Source: Sinotaia quadrata
Lineage: Eukaryota > Mollusca > Gastropoda > Architaenioglossa > Viviparidae
DNA: 64,000 bases
Assembly (NCBI GenBank): GCA_028829895.1
Contig: CM054179.1
Location: 72,615,663-72,679,662, forward strand
Direction of reading: 5' to 3'
Part shown: positions 50,924-62,757 of the stretch, in pieces
Position numbering within the stretch: the stretch's first letter is position 1
How the letters are laid out: every line of letters starts with the position of its first letter
The notes under the pieces: model-generated
What the model saw: only the letters and a program-made list of their open reading frames with translations
Told to the model about the DNA's origin: nothing
The model's database searches: none
Position numbers and translations under genes: made by a program

Positions 50924-51176
50924 GTATGGAGTAACATGGAGATCAAGGAGGTAGTGAGAATGCGTTTCGTTTTCTTTTAAGCGAAGAAAAAAGTGTGGAT
51001 GACTCCTAATAACGTAAAACCATAATCCAGAAATGTTAAATTATCAATATAAGTTTTAATGAAGATGATACAAGCATTGTAGTATCTCTTGTAGCAAAAG
51101 GCATTTAAGAACCGTTGTTGACCTAGATCATAATTATATATTTCCCTTGCTGTAGTATGCATTTATAATTGAGACA

Positions 51177-51615
51177 AGCGAATAAACTTTCCACAGTAGT
51201 AATACATTCCAAGATTTTGGTGAAAATCATAATTATTTATTTTTACCTCGATTTAGCATACATTTATTGTTGAGACAAACAAGTAAACTTTCCAAGGTAG
51301 TAATACATTCCAGGTTTCTGTTGATGAAAATCATAATTAAATTTTTTACCTCGTTGTAGCATACTTTTATTGTTGAGACAACAAGTATACTTTCCACAGT
51401 AGTAATACGTTCCAGATTTTTGATGATGAAAATCATAATTATTTATTTTAACTCGATTTAGCATACATTTATTGTTGACACAACAAGTATACTTTCCACA
51501 GTAGTAATACGTTCCAGATTTTTGATGATGAAAATCATAATTAAATTGTTACCTCGTTGTAGCATACTTTTATTGTTGACACAACAAGTATACTTTCCAA
51601 TAGTGTACATTCGTG
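51177..51615. repeat. minisatellite, about 110 bp x 4 (intron 3)
   Basis: Copies of acaagtatactttccacagt, agtaatacgttccagatttt and gatgaaaatcataattattt, then tagcatacatttattgttga. Two of the four carry an acctcgttgtagc variant. Confidence 0.95.
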
Positions 51616-51840
51616 GACGTTTTTCAATTGTGATGTCCATCACTGAGGTAGGCATTCAAGCAGACTGCTAAAAATAAATTTGTAAATTTGCAATGTGTTC
51701 AAGTCTGTAAATTACATTAAAGAACACTGCTAAGAACAAATATGTAGCATGTCCAACTGTGTAAGCAATGTTCAACAATATCTTTGATGACACAGTGTTC
51801 ACTCATGCCATGCAGAACAATGCTAAGATCCGGCGTCTAC

Positions 51841-52035
51841 CACGGTGACCTATATACTGGAGCATTGACGTCAGGCGAACTGATGTATTTTTCACCGTGA
51901 CCTATATACTGCAGCATTGGAGTCAGGCGAACTGATGTATTTTTCACTCTAACTTATATACTGGAGCATTAACTTCAGATGAAGTGATGTATTTTTCACC
52001 CTGACCTATATAGGCTCGGGCAAACTGATGTATTT
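51841..52035. repeat. minisatellite, 51-52 bp x 4 (intron 3)
   Basis: gtgacctatatactggagca, then ttgacgtcaggcgaactgat and gtatttttcacc. The last copy is shortened. Confidence 0.95.
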
Positions 52036-52544
52036 TCCATTGATGTGCCATACTTATGTAAATGAGAATATTGTAAAAGCTACAGTTGTTTTCCCTCTAA
52101 TTTTATAGCAGCTTTTAAGATCATCTGAGACAAGTTCCACTGACACGAACACAACAGCAAGAATTGTCAGTATGCTAGAGCTGAACTTACTGAAGTCAAG
52201 GCATTGGGTTTATCTATAAGAAAGAACTTAGCCATTGTATTAAGACTTATCTAATGGAATTCATTGATAGGTATGGCTTATGAGAAAGCTAAGAGTGTGT
52301 TGAGCTATATGAAGCAATGGAGTTAGGTAAGACCTACAAGAAAGCTAGATCGTTAGGCCTAAATAGCACAATTAGGTGGATAGGTCTGGCCTACAAGAAA
52401 GTCAAGGCCGTTAAAAGTCTTACAAACTCATGATCTTAACCTAACCCTATGAGAAAGTCAAGCTTGAGCTCTAACTTATGAGATTACAACGTCAAAGCTA
52501 ACCTACGAATACTTACAAAGAAAGACAGGTTATGGTAGAAATTG

Positions 52545-53085
52545 CCAATAGGTCTGGTTTACAAAGAAGCCTGAGTGTTCGATCTGATTTACAAAGAAGA
52601 TGGAATGTTAGATCTCCAGTATAAAGAAGCTGAAGTGTTAAAACTAAATTAATAAAACTATTAAAACTAATTTACAAGAAGCCAGATTGTTAAGAATGTT
52701 AAGTTTGATTTACAAGAAATCAGAGTCTGATTTACAAAGAAGCTTAAGTATTAAAACTAATTTACAAGAAGCCGAAATGTTAGGTCTGATTTACAAGAAA
52801 CCTGAGTGTTGAGTCTGATTTACAAATAAGCTGTAGTATTAGATCTGATTTACAAGAAACTCGAGTGATGAGTGTGATTTACAAGAAAACCGAGTGTTGA
52901 GTTTGATTTGCAAGAAACATGAATGTTGAGTCTGATTTACAAATAAACTGTATTATGAGGTCTCATGGACAAAGACGTCAAGAAGTTAGGTATGGTTTAC
53001 AAAAGTCGGGTTTTATGTATGGTTGACCAAAGAAGTCGGGTATTTTACGTGGTTGACCAAGAAGCTAGTATATTCAGTCAGTTTT
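52545..53085. repeat. degenerate repeat around gatttacaagaaacctgagt (intron 3)
   Basis: About 16 diverged units of 28-35 bp (gatttacaa(g/a)aa...gagtgttgagtct). A similar but looser pattern (aagaaagctaga) is visible from 52200. Confidence 0.88.
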
Positions 53086-53196
53086 ACAAAAATCAAAGAG
53101 TGATGGGTCTAACAATTTATACATCATATTTTCCTATCCATCATTTGGCGAAACTCTCAGGCATCCGTTACGACAAAACACTGACATGGTGGATGG

Positions 53197-53230
53197 GAGA
53201 GTGTGTGTGTGTGTGTGGTGGGGGGGGGGT
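53197..53230. repeat. GT run followed by poly-G
   Basis: gtgtgtgtgtgtgtggtggg then G9. Confidence 0.95.
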
Positions 53231-53701
53231 GAATTGGGAAATACTGAACCATGTTGCACAATACAAATCGATGCAATTTCATTGCGATGTTATTGGTCGC
53301 ATGTCATTGTGTACTATTAGCCGTATAATATAATAAAATAACCAGATTTGGAAATGAGAAAAGGTTGCTATTATTGCTGTGGATTTTATACCACACCCAT
53401 ACACAAAGTACTTTCCCACACAGACACACAAGCAAGAATTAGCAAAAATATATTCGCGCATTGACACCACTCAGCTTTACACAAATCTGGTTTTTTTTAC
53501 TTTATACTGATAAAAGAAAACTCAATTGATCCTGACGTTACGGCTTGCTTCATTTAAACAAGTGGATAAGCTACCATAGAAAGGTGTTTTCTGGTCTTAA
53601 AGCACTCTCTTCACTAATTACTTTCTTTGATTTGTTTCTGATTTATTAGCATGGGAGTGCTTCCAGTTTACCTCGATACTGTTATGGGGAAGTTAGGAGT
53701 T

Positions 53702-53728
53702 GGGTGGTGGTGGTGGTGGTGGTGGTGA
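53702..53728. repeat. short TGG/GGT microsatellite
   Basis: Eight GGT units. Confidence 0.93.
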
Positions 53729-54049
53729 GTGTATGTTTTTCTATGAACATTTCGACTTGAAAAATGCAAAATGGATTGATTTTTTATGATGGGTAGGAAG
53801 TCAATCATGAAGTTAGTAGTTTATGATTGATCCTAATTACTGTTCAATTATCTTAATTTTGTGTTATTGTATAATAGTGTGTTATTTATTTTGTTATGTC
53901 TACAGCTTCATTCTGTTGTATTTTGTCTTGTTTGAAGGAGAGTTATTTTGCTTTGGATTTTATTATTTATTTTTATGCTGGTTATTATTAATAGTATCGC
54001 ATTCAATTTTATGATTTTATTTTACTGAAATTTATTTTCTCTATACATG

Positions 54050-54238
54050 CCTCTCTCTCCCTCTCTCTCCCTCTCTCTCTCTCATACACACACACACGCA
54101 CACACATTCACAAACACAATCACACATACACTCTCACACTCACACACACACAAACACACACACATACACACTCACACTCACTCACACACAAACACAAAGA
54201 GAAACACACTCACACACACACACTCACACTCACATACA

Positions 54239-54285
<47 letters not shown>

Positions 54286-54382
54286 ACACTCTCACTCACA
54301 CACACATTCACACACACACACAAACACACTCACACACACACACACACTCACACACACACAATCACACTCACACACACACACA
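54050..54382. repeat. (CT)n and (CA)n tract ahead of exon 4 (intron 3)
   Basis: A short (CT)n followed by about 310 bases of CA with CTCA and CAAA interruptions. It ends 72 bases before the exon 4 acceptor. Confidence 0.97.
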
Positions 54383-54453
54383 GCAATCTTCATCTATGAG
54401 CAATCTTGCATATGAAGCCATTATTTAACACACTCGCATTCATCATTCTTCAG

Positions 54454-54617
54454 AAAACATATGCCAGCTGTTACGCGAAGTACTGCTTCGAGCAGCTAAG
54501 CGCAGCAACTTTCAAATTGTGAAGAAAATTCTTATGAATGGTGTCTTTCTGGACGAACCACATGATTATTTCTGCGCATGCGCCGACTGCACTCTGTGGA
54601 GACGCGAGGACTTTAAG
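54454..54617 (+). CDS. TRPC-type channel, coding exon 4 (ankyrin end, zinc motif)
   Basis: Residues 155-209. The acceptor is cattcttcag|AA, the donor TTTAAG|GTGATT, ending in phase 0. LLRAAKRSNFQIVKKILMNG is the last ankyrin unit. It is followed by HDYFCACADC, in which H191, C195, C197 and C200 have the H-x3-C-x-C-x2-C spacing that binds zinc in TRPC4/TRPC5 structures. Vertebrate TRPCs carry the same HDYFC-x-C-x-x-C pattern at this place, which makes this the strongest single family marker in the window. Intron 4 (5916 bp) follows and holds a GATA array, a perfect hairpin and a hAT-like element. Confidence 0.93.
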
Positions 54618-54858
54618 GTGATTATCGTTTGGCCTTAATTATATCCCATGAGAGACGTATTTGTGGGGCGGGAATTATGTGCTGGTGGGTGATGGAGATT
54701 TCTCTGTATGTGTATTCATTGTTTACAATCTGCCCTACTCAAACAGTACCCAAGCTTGCCAAGTTACAGTGTTTCGGGCACCGATAAAATATTTTGCGCA
54801 ATAAAAGATGCATTGTAGAGAGCCAATACAATTTTTAAAATGTATTTAAGAGAAAAAG

Positions 54859-55899
<1,041 letters not shown>

Positions 55900-56120
55900 T
55901 GACGGGCGGAGGACGGATGGCAAGTCAGTCTCGTCACGGGTGGAGGGCGGCTTGCAGACCAGTCTCATGACGGGTGGATGAAGACGATGCTCTGTACAGG
56001 TTGACGTAGATAGCTCTGCCGTAGAGCTATCTAGTAGTGCTGCACTGATGTAGCTTATGATAGTGGTGCACTGATGTAGCTTATGATAGTGGTGCACTGA
56101 TGTAGCTTATGATAGTGGTG
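55900..56120. repeat. two short degenerate arrays (intron 4)
   Basis: Three copies of cagtctcgtgacgggyggag at 55891-55980, and 26-bp copies of tgcactgatgtagcttatga plus tagtgg at 56041-56120. Confidence 0.9.
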
Positions 56121-57557
56121 CAATGGTGCAACTCATGCTAGTTAAGTTGCAGTATAGGGTAGCTAAGATGAAACATGGAGTGCGCCATAAGATACCAAAT
56201 CTATACAATCTTCTCCTCTAAATTCGCGATGGAATGAAAGTATGTGTCTGCGTTAAACACAGTTCATGGAAAATGGGATAAATGGTGTACAAAAGTAATA
56301 CAATGGGATTAAATAGAACGAAATTAATACGATAAAAATAGATGCATATACAGTTAATACTGATATAACTTAAGCCCAATTGACCCTTTCGCCACAAATT
56401 CGAGGCTGAACTTTTGTCTTCGAATGATTACGGTGTTTCTACAGTTCCGGTCTGGGTAAACGTTTCGAATAAGTCAGGCTATGGATCCTTGATCCCGTGT
56501 CTGAACTTACTGCGTGCAGATGATGTGAACACAAACACATGCAGCACAACAGATACGGAAACATTATAATCCTAGTCGTCTCCCTTTGTAGCAGAACATC
56601 TATCGGTCCATGTTCGTCCCACCTTCCTATTACATCACGGAACACAGCTTTTCCTTATCACGTGACCTAGATCATGCAGGAGCCTCTAAGATATTTTTTT
56701 ATGCCTCCTGCATCAAAAAGGTAATATCTCTTTCCCCCCTCCCTCCCTCCCCTTTTCTCTGGACCCAATCGGGCTCTCAAATTCGAGGAAAGGGATTGCA
56801 AAATCCCTGACAAAAATCGCTTCCTTCCAAACATATTTCCTCTCATACCAGCATACCTGTATTAGTGTACAATCAAACTGACATTTTAACAATGCATTAT
56901 ATTTGTATTGCCGTGACACCTTTCTTCCTCCAAACATTCCTTCTATTTATTTTTTAAAAAATTATTTATAGTTCTCCCACAGACTGACCGAAATACAACA
57001 TAAATACACTTAAATCAAGTCATCATGCACACACCTTCCTTATGACGTTCAACACCAGCCCTTATTTCACCTTGTGGGAAAAAAATTCACTTTCGTAGAC
57101 CCTAATTTTGCGACCGAAAGTACGTCATTAAAATTCGGAACTTACTGAAGGTCACAACTCGTGAGTTCCATTACCACGGCGGAAATAACCACTTTCCATT
57201 TACAGATCTGGTGACGCATTTGACGTAAGATCCGCTCCATTCTGTCTTGCCAAAATCATCCCGGTATGATACGAATCTAACCGCTGGTTAATATCAGACA
57301 CCCTGTCCAGCTTTATTGTCGTACCTGACACTACTAGTGAGCTCTTTATCGAGCGGCCTTCTTCTAGATTTCATTTAAGTGGTCAGGCATATTGAGTCAT
57401 TTGTTTTTTGTATATCGTTAAGGCCTCCTGATTTACATCTCTGCACCTCAACATTCCTGGTTAAGTCAGCCAGTCTTAATCCCAATCGGAAATACTTAAG
57501 GGTTCTCTTCATCAAAACAAAAATGACAATACATAAATAATATTACATATAAACATG

Positions 57558-57558
<1 letters not shown>
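56121..57558. other. intron 4 sequence, no exon seen
   Basis: Unique; includes GC-richer stretches (57120-57480) without an open frame flanked by splice sites that would fit the TRPC protein. Confidence 0.5.

Positions 57559-57626
<68 letters not shown>
57559..57626. repeat. CA microsatellite (intron 4)
   Basis: (AC)n of about 66 bases, uninterrupted. Confidence 0.98.
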
Positions 57627-57627
<1 letters not shown>

Positions 57628-58137
57628 ATACGGACCATTCTTAGATTAACCTCTTTACTTCAAATTATTTTGTGTGCCAAAATTTACAAATACTTTGCTC
57701 GTATGCCAGTACGTTCTGTGCACGGCTACAAATAATGGGACCTATTGAGCAAGAGGCATTTACAGCCAAGCACTGTTGGTGCGCACGATAGTATAAAAAC
57801 TATGACCTTTCAGACTGAAACAAGCATCCCTTTAATTTATTAACCCCTATTATTTCGCACAGTGCTTTATTCATGGCGGAATGAAAGCCTGCCCGTGTGG
57901 TTCAGCTGTTGATGTGCGCAAAACGACTAAAGATTAAAAGGCTCAAGGGATCTAGAATTACTTTCTGCTTATCAGTGTTCCATTAAAACTGTCTATTAGT
58001 GCCGGAGTAATTAGTAAGGAAAATGGAATGATAATCGGGACATTCCAGAAAAGTTAAAAGGATCATGTATCTCTCTGGCATAACATCATTCTAAGTCATG
58101 GCGGTTCTGAATCTGGACTTCTTTAGTGATCTTTAAA

Positions 58138-58204
58138 AAAAAGCACCATGACAAAAACCAGATATATAATCTTTTTATATCTGGTTTTTGTCATGGTGCT
58201 TTTT
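58138..58204. repeat. perfect inverted repeat, 29-bp stem, 9-nt loop (intron 4)
   Basis: The left arm (58138-58166, ending ccatgacaaaaaccagatat-a) and the right arm (58176-58204) are exact reverse complements, separated by taatctttt. Transcribed from either strand it would fold into an uninterrupted hairpin. The reading frame across it is incidental. It could be a very small recent MITE or foldback insertion, or a hairpin RNA precursor. Confidence 0.9.
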
Positions 58205-58360
58205 ATCTCCACGTTATATTTTAGTAGCTTCTTACAGTTTTTAAGGCAACCTTGTTTGTGATAAAGTGCACAGAAAGGTTCATGAATAGATGGAGGGTTG
58301 GATGGATTTCCTAAAGTTATAATCAAGACTTCTTGTGGCCTTATGCTGACGTGGCCCCAT

Positions 58361-58480
58361 AGAAGAAAACGTAATGGATCGTTACAAAATAGATCAAAAG
58401 TATCAAATGTACTTTAGAAGAAAACGTAATGGATCGTTACAAAATAGATCAAAAGTATCAAGTGTACTTTAGAAGAAAAC
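58361..58480. repeat. 55-bp tandem duplication (intron 4)
   Basis: agaagaaaacgtaatggatc starts at 58361 and 58416. A third start at 58471 is truncated. Confidence 0.96.
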
Positions 58481-60015
58481 GCCATTCCGTGCACGACCGC
58501 TATAAAGACTTAACCTCTTAGGTGACCATTAACACTTTGACTTTTAACCATCGTGAACATTCATTATTTTGGACTAAGGTGGTCACATCTGCTGATTGAT
58601 TGATGCAGAAAGATAGTTGGATGGATGGATAGATATGTATGGTGTGAGGGTTTAGATGTTTGAGCAACAGAATGAATCAAGCACTCAGAATCATAACGTG
58701 GCAAACCACACATCTCACCACACTTAAGTGTTTACGTCAGGCGTTACTTTATTTAGTCATTAAAAGTTAACTAGCAAATGGTAACCGAACCCAAATCCCA
58801 TACCTAACAACAGATACCCAGATACTAACGATCATTAAATAATCACAAATTCTACGAACGTTTAGTGGTACTTTTAATTTGTTAGAAAACTGCATAATGG
58901 GCTACAGAAATATATTTAAAGTTAGATTCAGTACAGCGTCTGCGTGCGCACTAAAAGATTCACCACAGTGCATGCGTGTGTACTGTTTTAGCGTCCACAC
59001 CACATCACTTAGATTGTCTAATGACTCTAGTCCTTCGGACTTGCCGAATGTGTTGCTTGTCCACGGTGAGCGTCTAAGCACCACAAGCGTCTGTGTTGAC
59101 TGCAGACATCAGGGTCTGTGACGACATGACGGCCGGGACCTGTTGGCGCCTTGTCATTTGTAGATGGTGCATTAAATGATGAGGCGAGTCTTTCTCTACA
59201 ATAGCCTGTTTGGGCGGCACCGTCATCTTTGAGATACCTGACACATTTTGGCGCGCTAGCGTGCGCAGACCGATCCAGCTGGTCAGCCAGTCACGTAGTC
59301 AGTCGGCTAAATATTCGGCTGATTATTATAGCTTGACTTATACAGTGGCTTGGCTAAGTTGTATTGTGATAGGGCTGTCACTTGAAGGCTGGGTATTGAG
59401 CAAATATTGGTGCTTTAAATTAAAGGGATAAAAGGACGCAGGCCTTAATAACTGAATTTATCAGCGGCTTGCCCTTTAGATTCCAGAATAAATTAATTAT
59501 GGGGAGGTTCCTACTTACTAATTTAATTAATCTTTGTATCCCTAATAACTTTAATATAACAATGGTCTCTGCATCTTCCTTGTTTCTCCATTCATTACAA
59601 ATTCTTTCTTTGCTTTCTTTCTTCGTTTTCTGCTTTCTGTTTCATTCTTATTTTCCTTTACTGATAATATTTCTAACGCTCTTTTTTATCTTCTTTCTTC
59701 CATTTTCATTTTTCTTCTCTAATTATATTTCTTATAGTCTTTGTTTTCTTTCTTCTTGGTGTGTGGTTTTGCTGTCTTTTCTTCTCCGTCATTTTTTTGT
59801 TGTTGTTATTGTCATGGTGATATTTTGATGACTTTAATGACGTCTAGCATCTAAATCTCGTTTTCAGCAAACCTAAATAAATGTGAAAAGAAAACACATG
59901 AAAGACTATATTAAACTATTTTAAATAACGAAGTTAACACATGAAAGAAATGTTTCGACGTCGGAGGATAGAAATTTGGATAAATAAATGGATTTGTCGT
60001 TAGATTCAAGTGATC
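58481..60015. other. intron 4 sequence, no exon seen
   Basis: 59120-59330 is GC-richer; 59570-59815 is T-rich. No exon matching a channel segment. Confidence 0.5.
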
Positions 60016-60023
60016 GTCTATAC

Positions 60024-60218
60024 CTGTGGTTCTCAACCTTTTTTGCCTCAAGCAACCTTTTAACCATATGTAAGAATGTCTTTCCTATCCTTTCCAAGAT
60101 TGTCTGAATCAAAAGGTGCATTCCAAATAATGTGCAGTTTGAGATTGTGGTTCCCAATTCTCCCTCCCCCCCAACCCAAAACCTTAAAATTCCCTCACCA
60201 CCTGGTTGAGAACCCCTG
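60024..60218. mobile_element. 195-bp hAT-like non-autonomous element (intron 4)
   Basis: The left end CTGTGGTTCTCAACC (60024-60038) and right end GGTTGAGAACCCCTG (60204-60218) are inverted repeats matching at 13 of 15 positions. They closely resemble the CAGTGGTTCTCAACC termini of hAT (Charlie-type) elements. The 8-base flanks gtctatac and acctaaac agree at 5 of 8 positions, consistent with a decayed 8-bp target-site duplication. No transposase inside. It lies about 315 bp upstream of exon 5. Confidence 0.78.
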
Positions 60219-60533
60219 ACCTAAACAGTTCCTAGACAGGAATGTACTGAATAGGTAGTTTTCTCTTAGTTATAACAACTTTCCATTAATTCATTAATGT
60301 GCCTACTCTTGTGTACACTGGAATATTTCCCTTTATGCCGACATAGAAACAGACAAATGAACAAGCTAGTGATCGGACAAACAAATGGATGGACAGCAAA
60401 CTATGAAGTCTCAGAAGAGGTTGAGAATTTGTGGTTCTGTCAGTGACTAAAATGAAACTCGGAAAAGGCATAATAATTCGATCAGTGGAAATTGCCTCTG
60501 TTCGACTTTGTTGACGTTTTTGTCTGCTCCTAG

Positions 60534-60677
60534 GTGTTCACCCAGAGGCGACTCGACACCTTTCGGGCGCTGGCCAGTCCGGCTTACATTGCTCTAACTG
60601 AGGAAGATCCCATCATGGCAGCATTCCAGCTGTCTCAGAAGTTCCGGAGCCTGTCTGAAATAGAAGGGGAGTATAAG
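60534..60677 (+). CDS. TRPC-type channel, coding exon 5 (TRP_2 region)
   Basis: Residues 210-257, phase 0 at both ends (48 codons). The acceptor is tctgctcctag|GTG, the donor TATAAG|GTATTC. RLDTFRALASPAYIALTEED, then PIMAAFQLSQKFRSLSEIEG, match the family pattern of an R-A-L-A-S-P segment, a D-P-I motif and an A-F-x-L-S helix ending in an E-x-E-(Y/F)-K stretch. This is the helical linker (TRP_2) that follows the ankyrin repeats in TRPC proteins. Confidence 0.94.
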
Positions 60678-61078
60678 GTATTCCTTTTACAAACGAAATA
60701 TAACGATTATGCACAATTACAACTTTGCATTTCCGCTGTATATACTACTTTCCTAACTACTGCTGCACTGCTTAATTCCCCTGCTTACTTCATACTAATT
60801 CTATGCAGTATATAATCGCGTGCTGATTTTACTTGCTGGTAATTTATATTATGTGCTGTTTTCAGTGCTAGTCCTACATAGCGCAGTAATGTACTTCTGT
60901 CAATAGAACGACTGGTGAATAGTAATATTACTGTCATCAGCAAGAAACTGAGTTTATTGCTCATTTTGCTTCTGCATCTAATGATGATAATGACGACAAT
61001 GGCGAATGATGACCACTATGATCACAATGATAATGACGATGACGTCGTGGACGATACAAGTGATAGTGTGGGGGTGAT

Positions 61079-61125
61079 ATGATGATGATGGTGGTGATGA
61101 TGATAATGATGACGATGACAACAAC

Positions 61126-61218
<93 letters not shown>

Positions 61219-61219
61219 A
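61079..61219. repeat. GAT microsatellite directly ahead of exon 6 (intron 5)
   Basis: About 60 imperfect bases and then some 90 uninterrupted bases of GAT, ending 38 bases before the exon 6 start. Confidence 0.98.
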
Positions 61220-61257
61220 AAACCCAATTTCACATCACAAAACCATCAACATTTCAG

Positions 61258-61458
61258 CAAGTTTATCAAGAGTTGGACCAACAAGTCCAGAACTTTACTA
61301 TTGCCCTGCTAGACCAGTGCCAGAGCTCGGATGAGGTGAAGACCGTGTTAAGTGGCAAGCCGAAACTCAAGCTGGATGACGGGGATGAAATGGTGGATGA
61401 CAGCTGCAGTGACATCCTGCCCATAGTGCACACAGCCCTTCGCATGGAACAGAAAAAG
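61258..61458 (+). CDS. TRPC-type channel, coding exon 6
   Basis: Residues 258-324, phase 0 at both ends (67 codons). The acceptor is catcaacatttcag|CAA, the donor AAAAAG|GTTGTA. QVYQELDQQVQNFTIALLDQ continues the linker helices (family pattern Y-x-x-L-x-x-Q-x-x-x-F-x-x-x-L-L-D-x-C). It is followed by SSDEVKTVLSGKPKLKL, an acidic loop, and VHTALRMEQKK leading into the pre-S1 segment. Because it is symmetric, skipping this exon would keep the frame. The acceptor lacks a proper pyrimidine tract. Confidence 0.93.
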
Positions 61459-61679
61459 GTTGTATCAATTTTCTCTGCTTTCTCTGAGGATATTATCTGA
61501 ACTTTGTTACTATCTCGTAGATAATTATGTTAGTCTTCTATACTGCCTCGAAAGTTTATTATCTGAATATCTCTACTACCTCGTAGTGTTTTATTCTATC
61601 TCGTAAATTTATTAAGGTTTCCAAATAATTAGAAAAAAAGTCATTTCTAAGCAAGCGTACATATTTTTATTTTTTCTAG

Positions 61680-61955
61680 AGATGCGCAATGTCTGTTCCT
61701 GATTTCCTTAGATCTACGAGCAAGCGTTTCACGTTATTTCACTGTGAATTCATGAAAACGATTCAAGTTACAAAACCGTCACTGTTCTTAATAGATCTTA
61801 TCGCAGACTTTGATTGGCCTATGGAAAACGTTAATGCATCATACAGCGCCGTGATGCAGGAGTACAACAAAGATGTTCGTTGGCCGCATCTCGTGACGAT
61901 TTGTGAAAGTTATCCTTTTTGTTTCCAATTAGCGACAGAAACCTTTCGTGGCCTA
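61680..61955 (+). CDS. possible alternative exon in TRPC intron 6
   Basis: A strong acceptor (atatttttattttttctag at 61661-61679) is followed at once by a frame with no stop for over 90 non-repetitive codons. It is in phase 0, the phase left by exon 6. The peptide begins RCAMSVPDFLRSTSKRFTLF and includes DFDWPMENVNASYSAVMQEY. The frame then runs through a CA repeat to a TAA at 62295. It has no similarity I recognise to TRPC or anything else, and exon 6 joined directly to exon 7 gives the standard TRPC sequence. If used, it would be either a cassette (donor unclear; ctc|gtgacg near 61892 is weak) or a 3' terminal exon giving a channel-less ankyrin protein. May be chance. Confidence 0.25.
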
Positions 61956-62255
61956 CACACACGCACATATACATACACATATACATGTACTTACATATAT
62001 ACACACATACACGTATATACTCGCACATGCACACACACGCGCGCGCACATTTATACACACATGCACACACGCGCACATACACTTACATGCACACACGCAC
62101 ATACACACACAAACACGCAATCGCATACACACACGCATTGCGAACATACACGTACGCAAATATACACAAATGCACATACACACGCACATACACACACATG
62201 CATACACCCACACACTCACACTCACACGCACGCACACACATGCATACACACATTG
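61955..62255. repeat. CACATA/CACGCA-rich degenerate tract (intron 6)
   Basis: About 300 bases of mixed cacata, cacgca and catgca units; the His/Thr/Tyr-rich frames across it are repeat products. Confidence 0.95.
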
Positions 62256-62589
62256 CTAATAAAAAATACACGCATATTCATAAAGCAATCATTTTAATTC
62301 CCAGTGCTATCCTAGTAAATACATTGTTTGATTTTTTTTTTGTTCATTCGAAAAATAAGGAATTATATTCGAAATTTCACACTTGGTTTTCCATTTTACT
62401 CTCTCACGCACGCACACACACACACATACACACACATACAACTTGTTCCGAGTGCTATATGTCAGGTGTAAATGAAATTACAACGCATAAACGTAAATCC
62501 CACCCCCACCCCCAAATAAGTGTAGTAATTTTTGGAATTTTTTCTCTCTGTGTGTCTTCTCATTCATCCGTCAACGTTTTATTCCACAG

Positions 62590-62757
62590 TTCGTCGCGCA
62601 TCCACAGTGTCAGGCTCAAATTGGAGAATTGTGGTACAGTGGCGTCCCTTTCCTTCGATACTTGAACCGGTTTTTGTATCTCATGCTGGCAGTTCCCCTA
62701 GGGATGATTGTCTGCCCCTTTCTTTCCCTGAGTTATCTCATCGCTCCCTGGACCAAG
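62590..62757 (+). CDS. TRPC-type channel, coding exon 7 (pre-S1)
   Basis: Residues 325-380, phase 0 at both ends (56 codons). The acceptor is gttttattccacag|TTC, the donor ACCAAG|GTATTT. FVAHPQCQAQIGELWYSG matches the F-V-A-H-P-x-C-Q-Q-x-L-x-x-x-W-Y signature of TRPC channels. It is followed by a hydrophobic segment (LYLMLAVPLGMIVCPFLSLS) corresponding to the membrane-dipping elbow ahead of S1, then SYLIAPWTK, equivalent to the Y-W-x-A-P-C-S-K end of this region in vertebrate TRPC4/5. Confidence 0.95.

Noticed and set aside
52965..53333. 122-codon ORF in intron 3
   Set aside because: Begins inside the degenerate gatttacaa repeat and runs through a GT/poly-G tract; no homology.
57884..57960. 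tRNA-like text (gtgtggttcagctgttgatg followed by ggctcaaggg)
   Set aside because: Resembles A and B boxes of a tRNA-derived SINE but is too degenerate, with no tail or target-site duplication found.
59469..59828. Phe/Leu/Ser-rich ORF in intron 4
   Set aside because: Translation of a T-rich low-complexity stretch.
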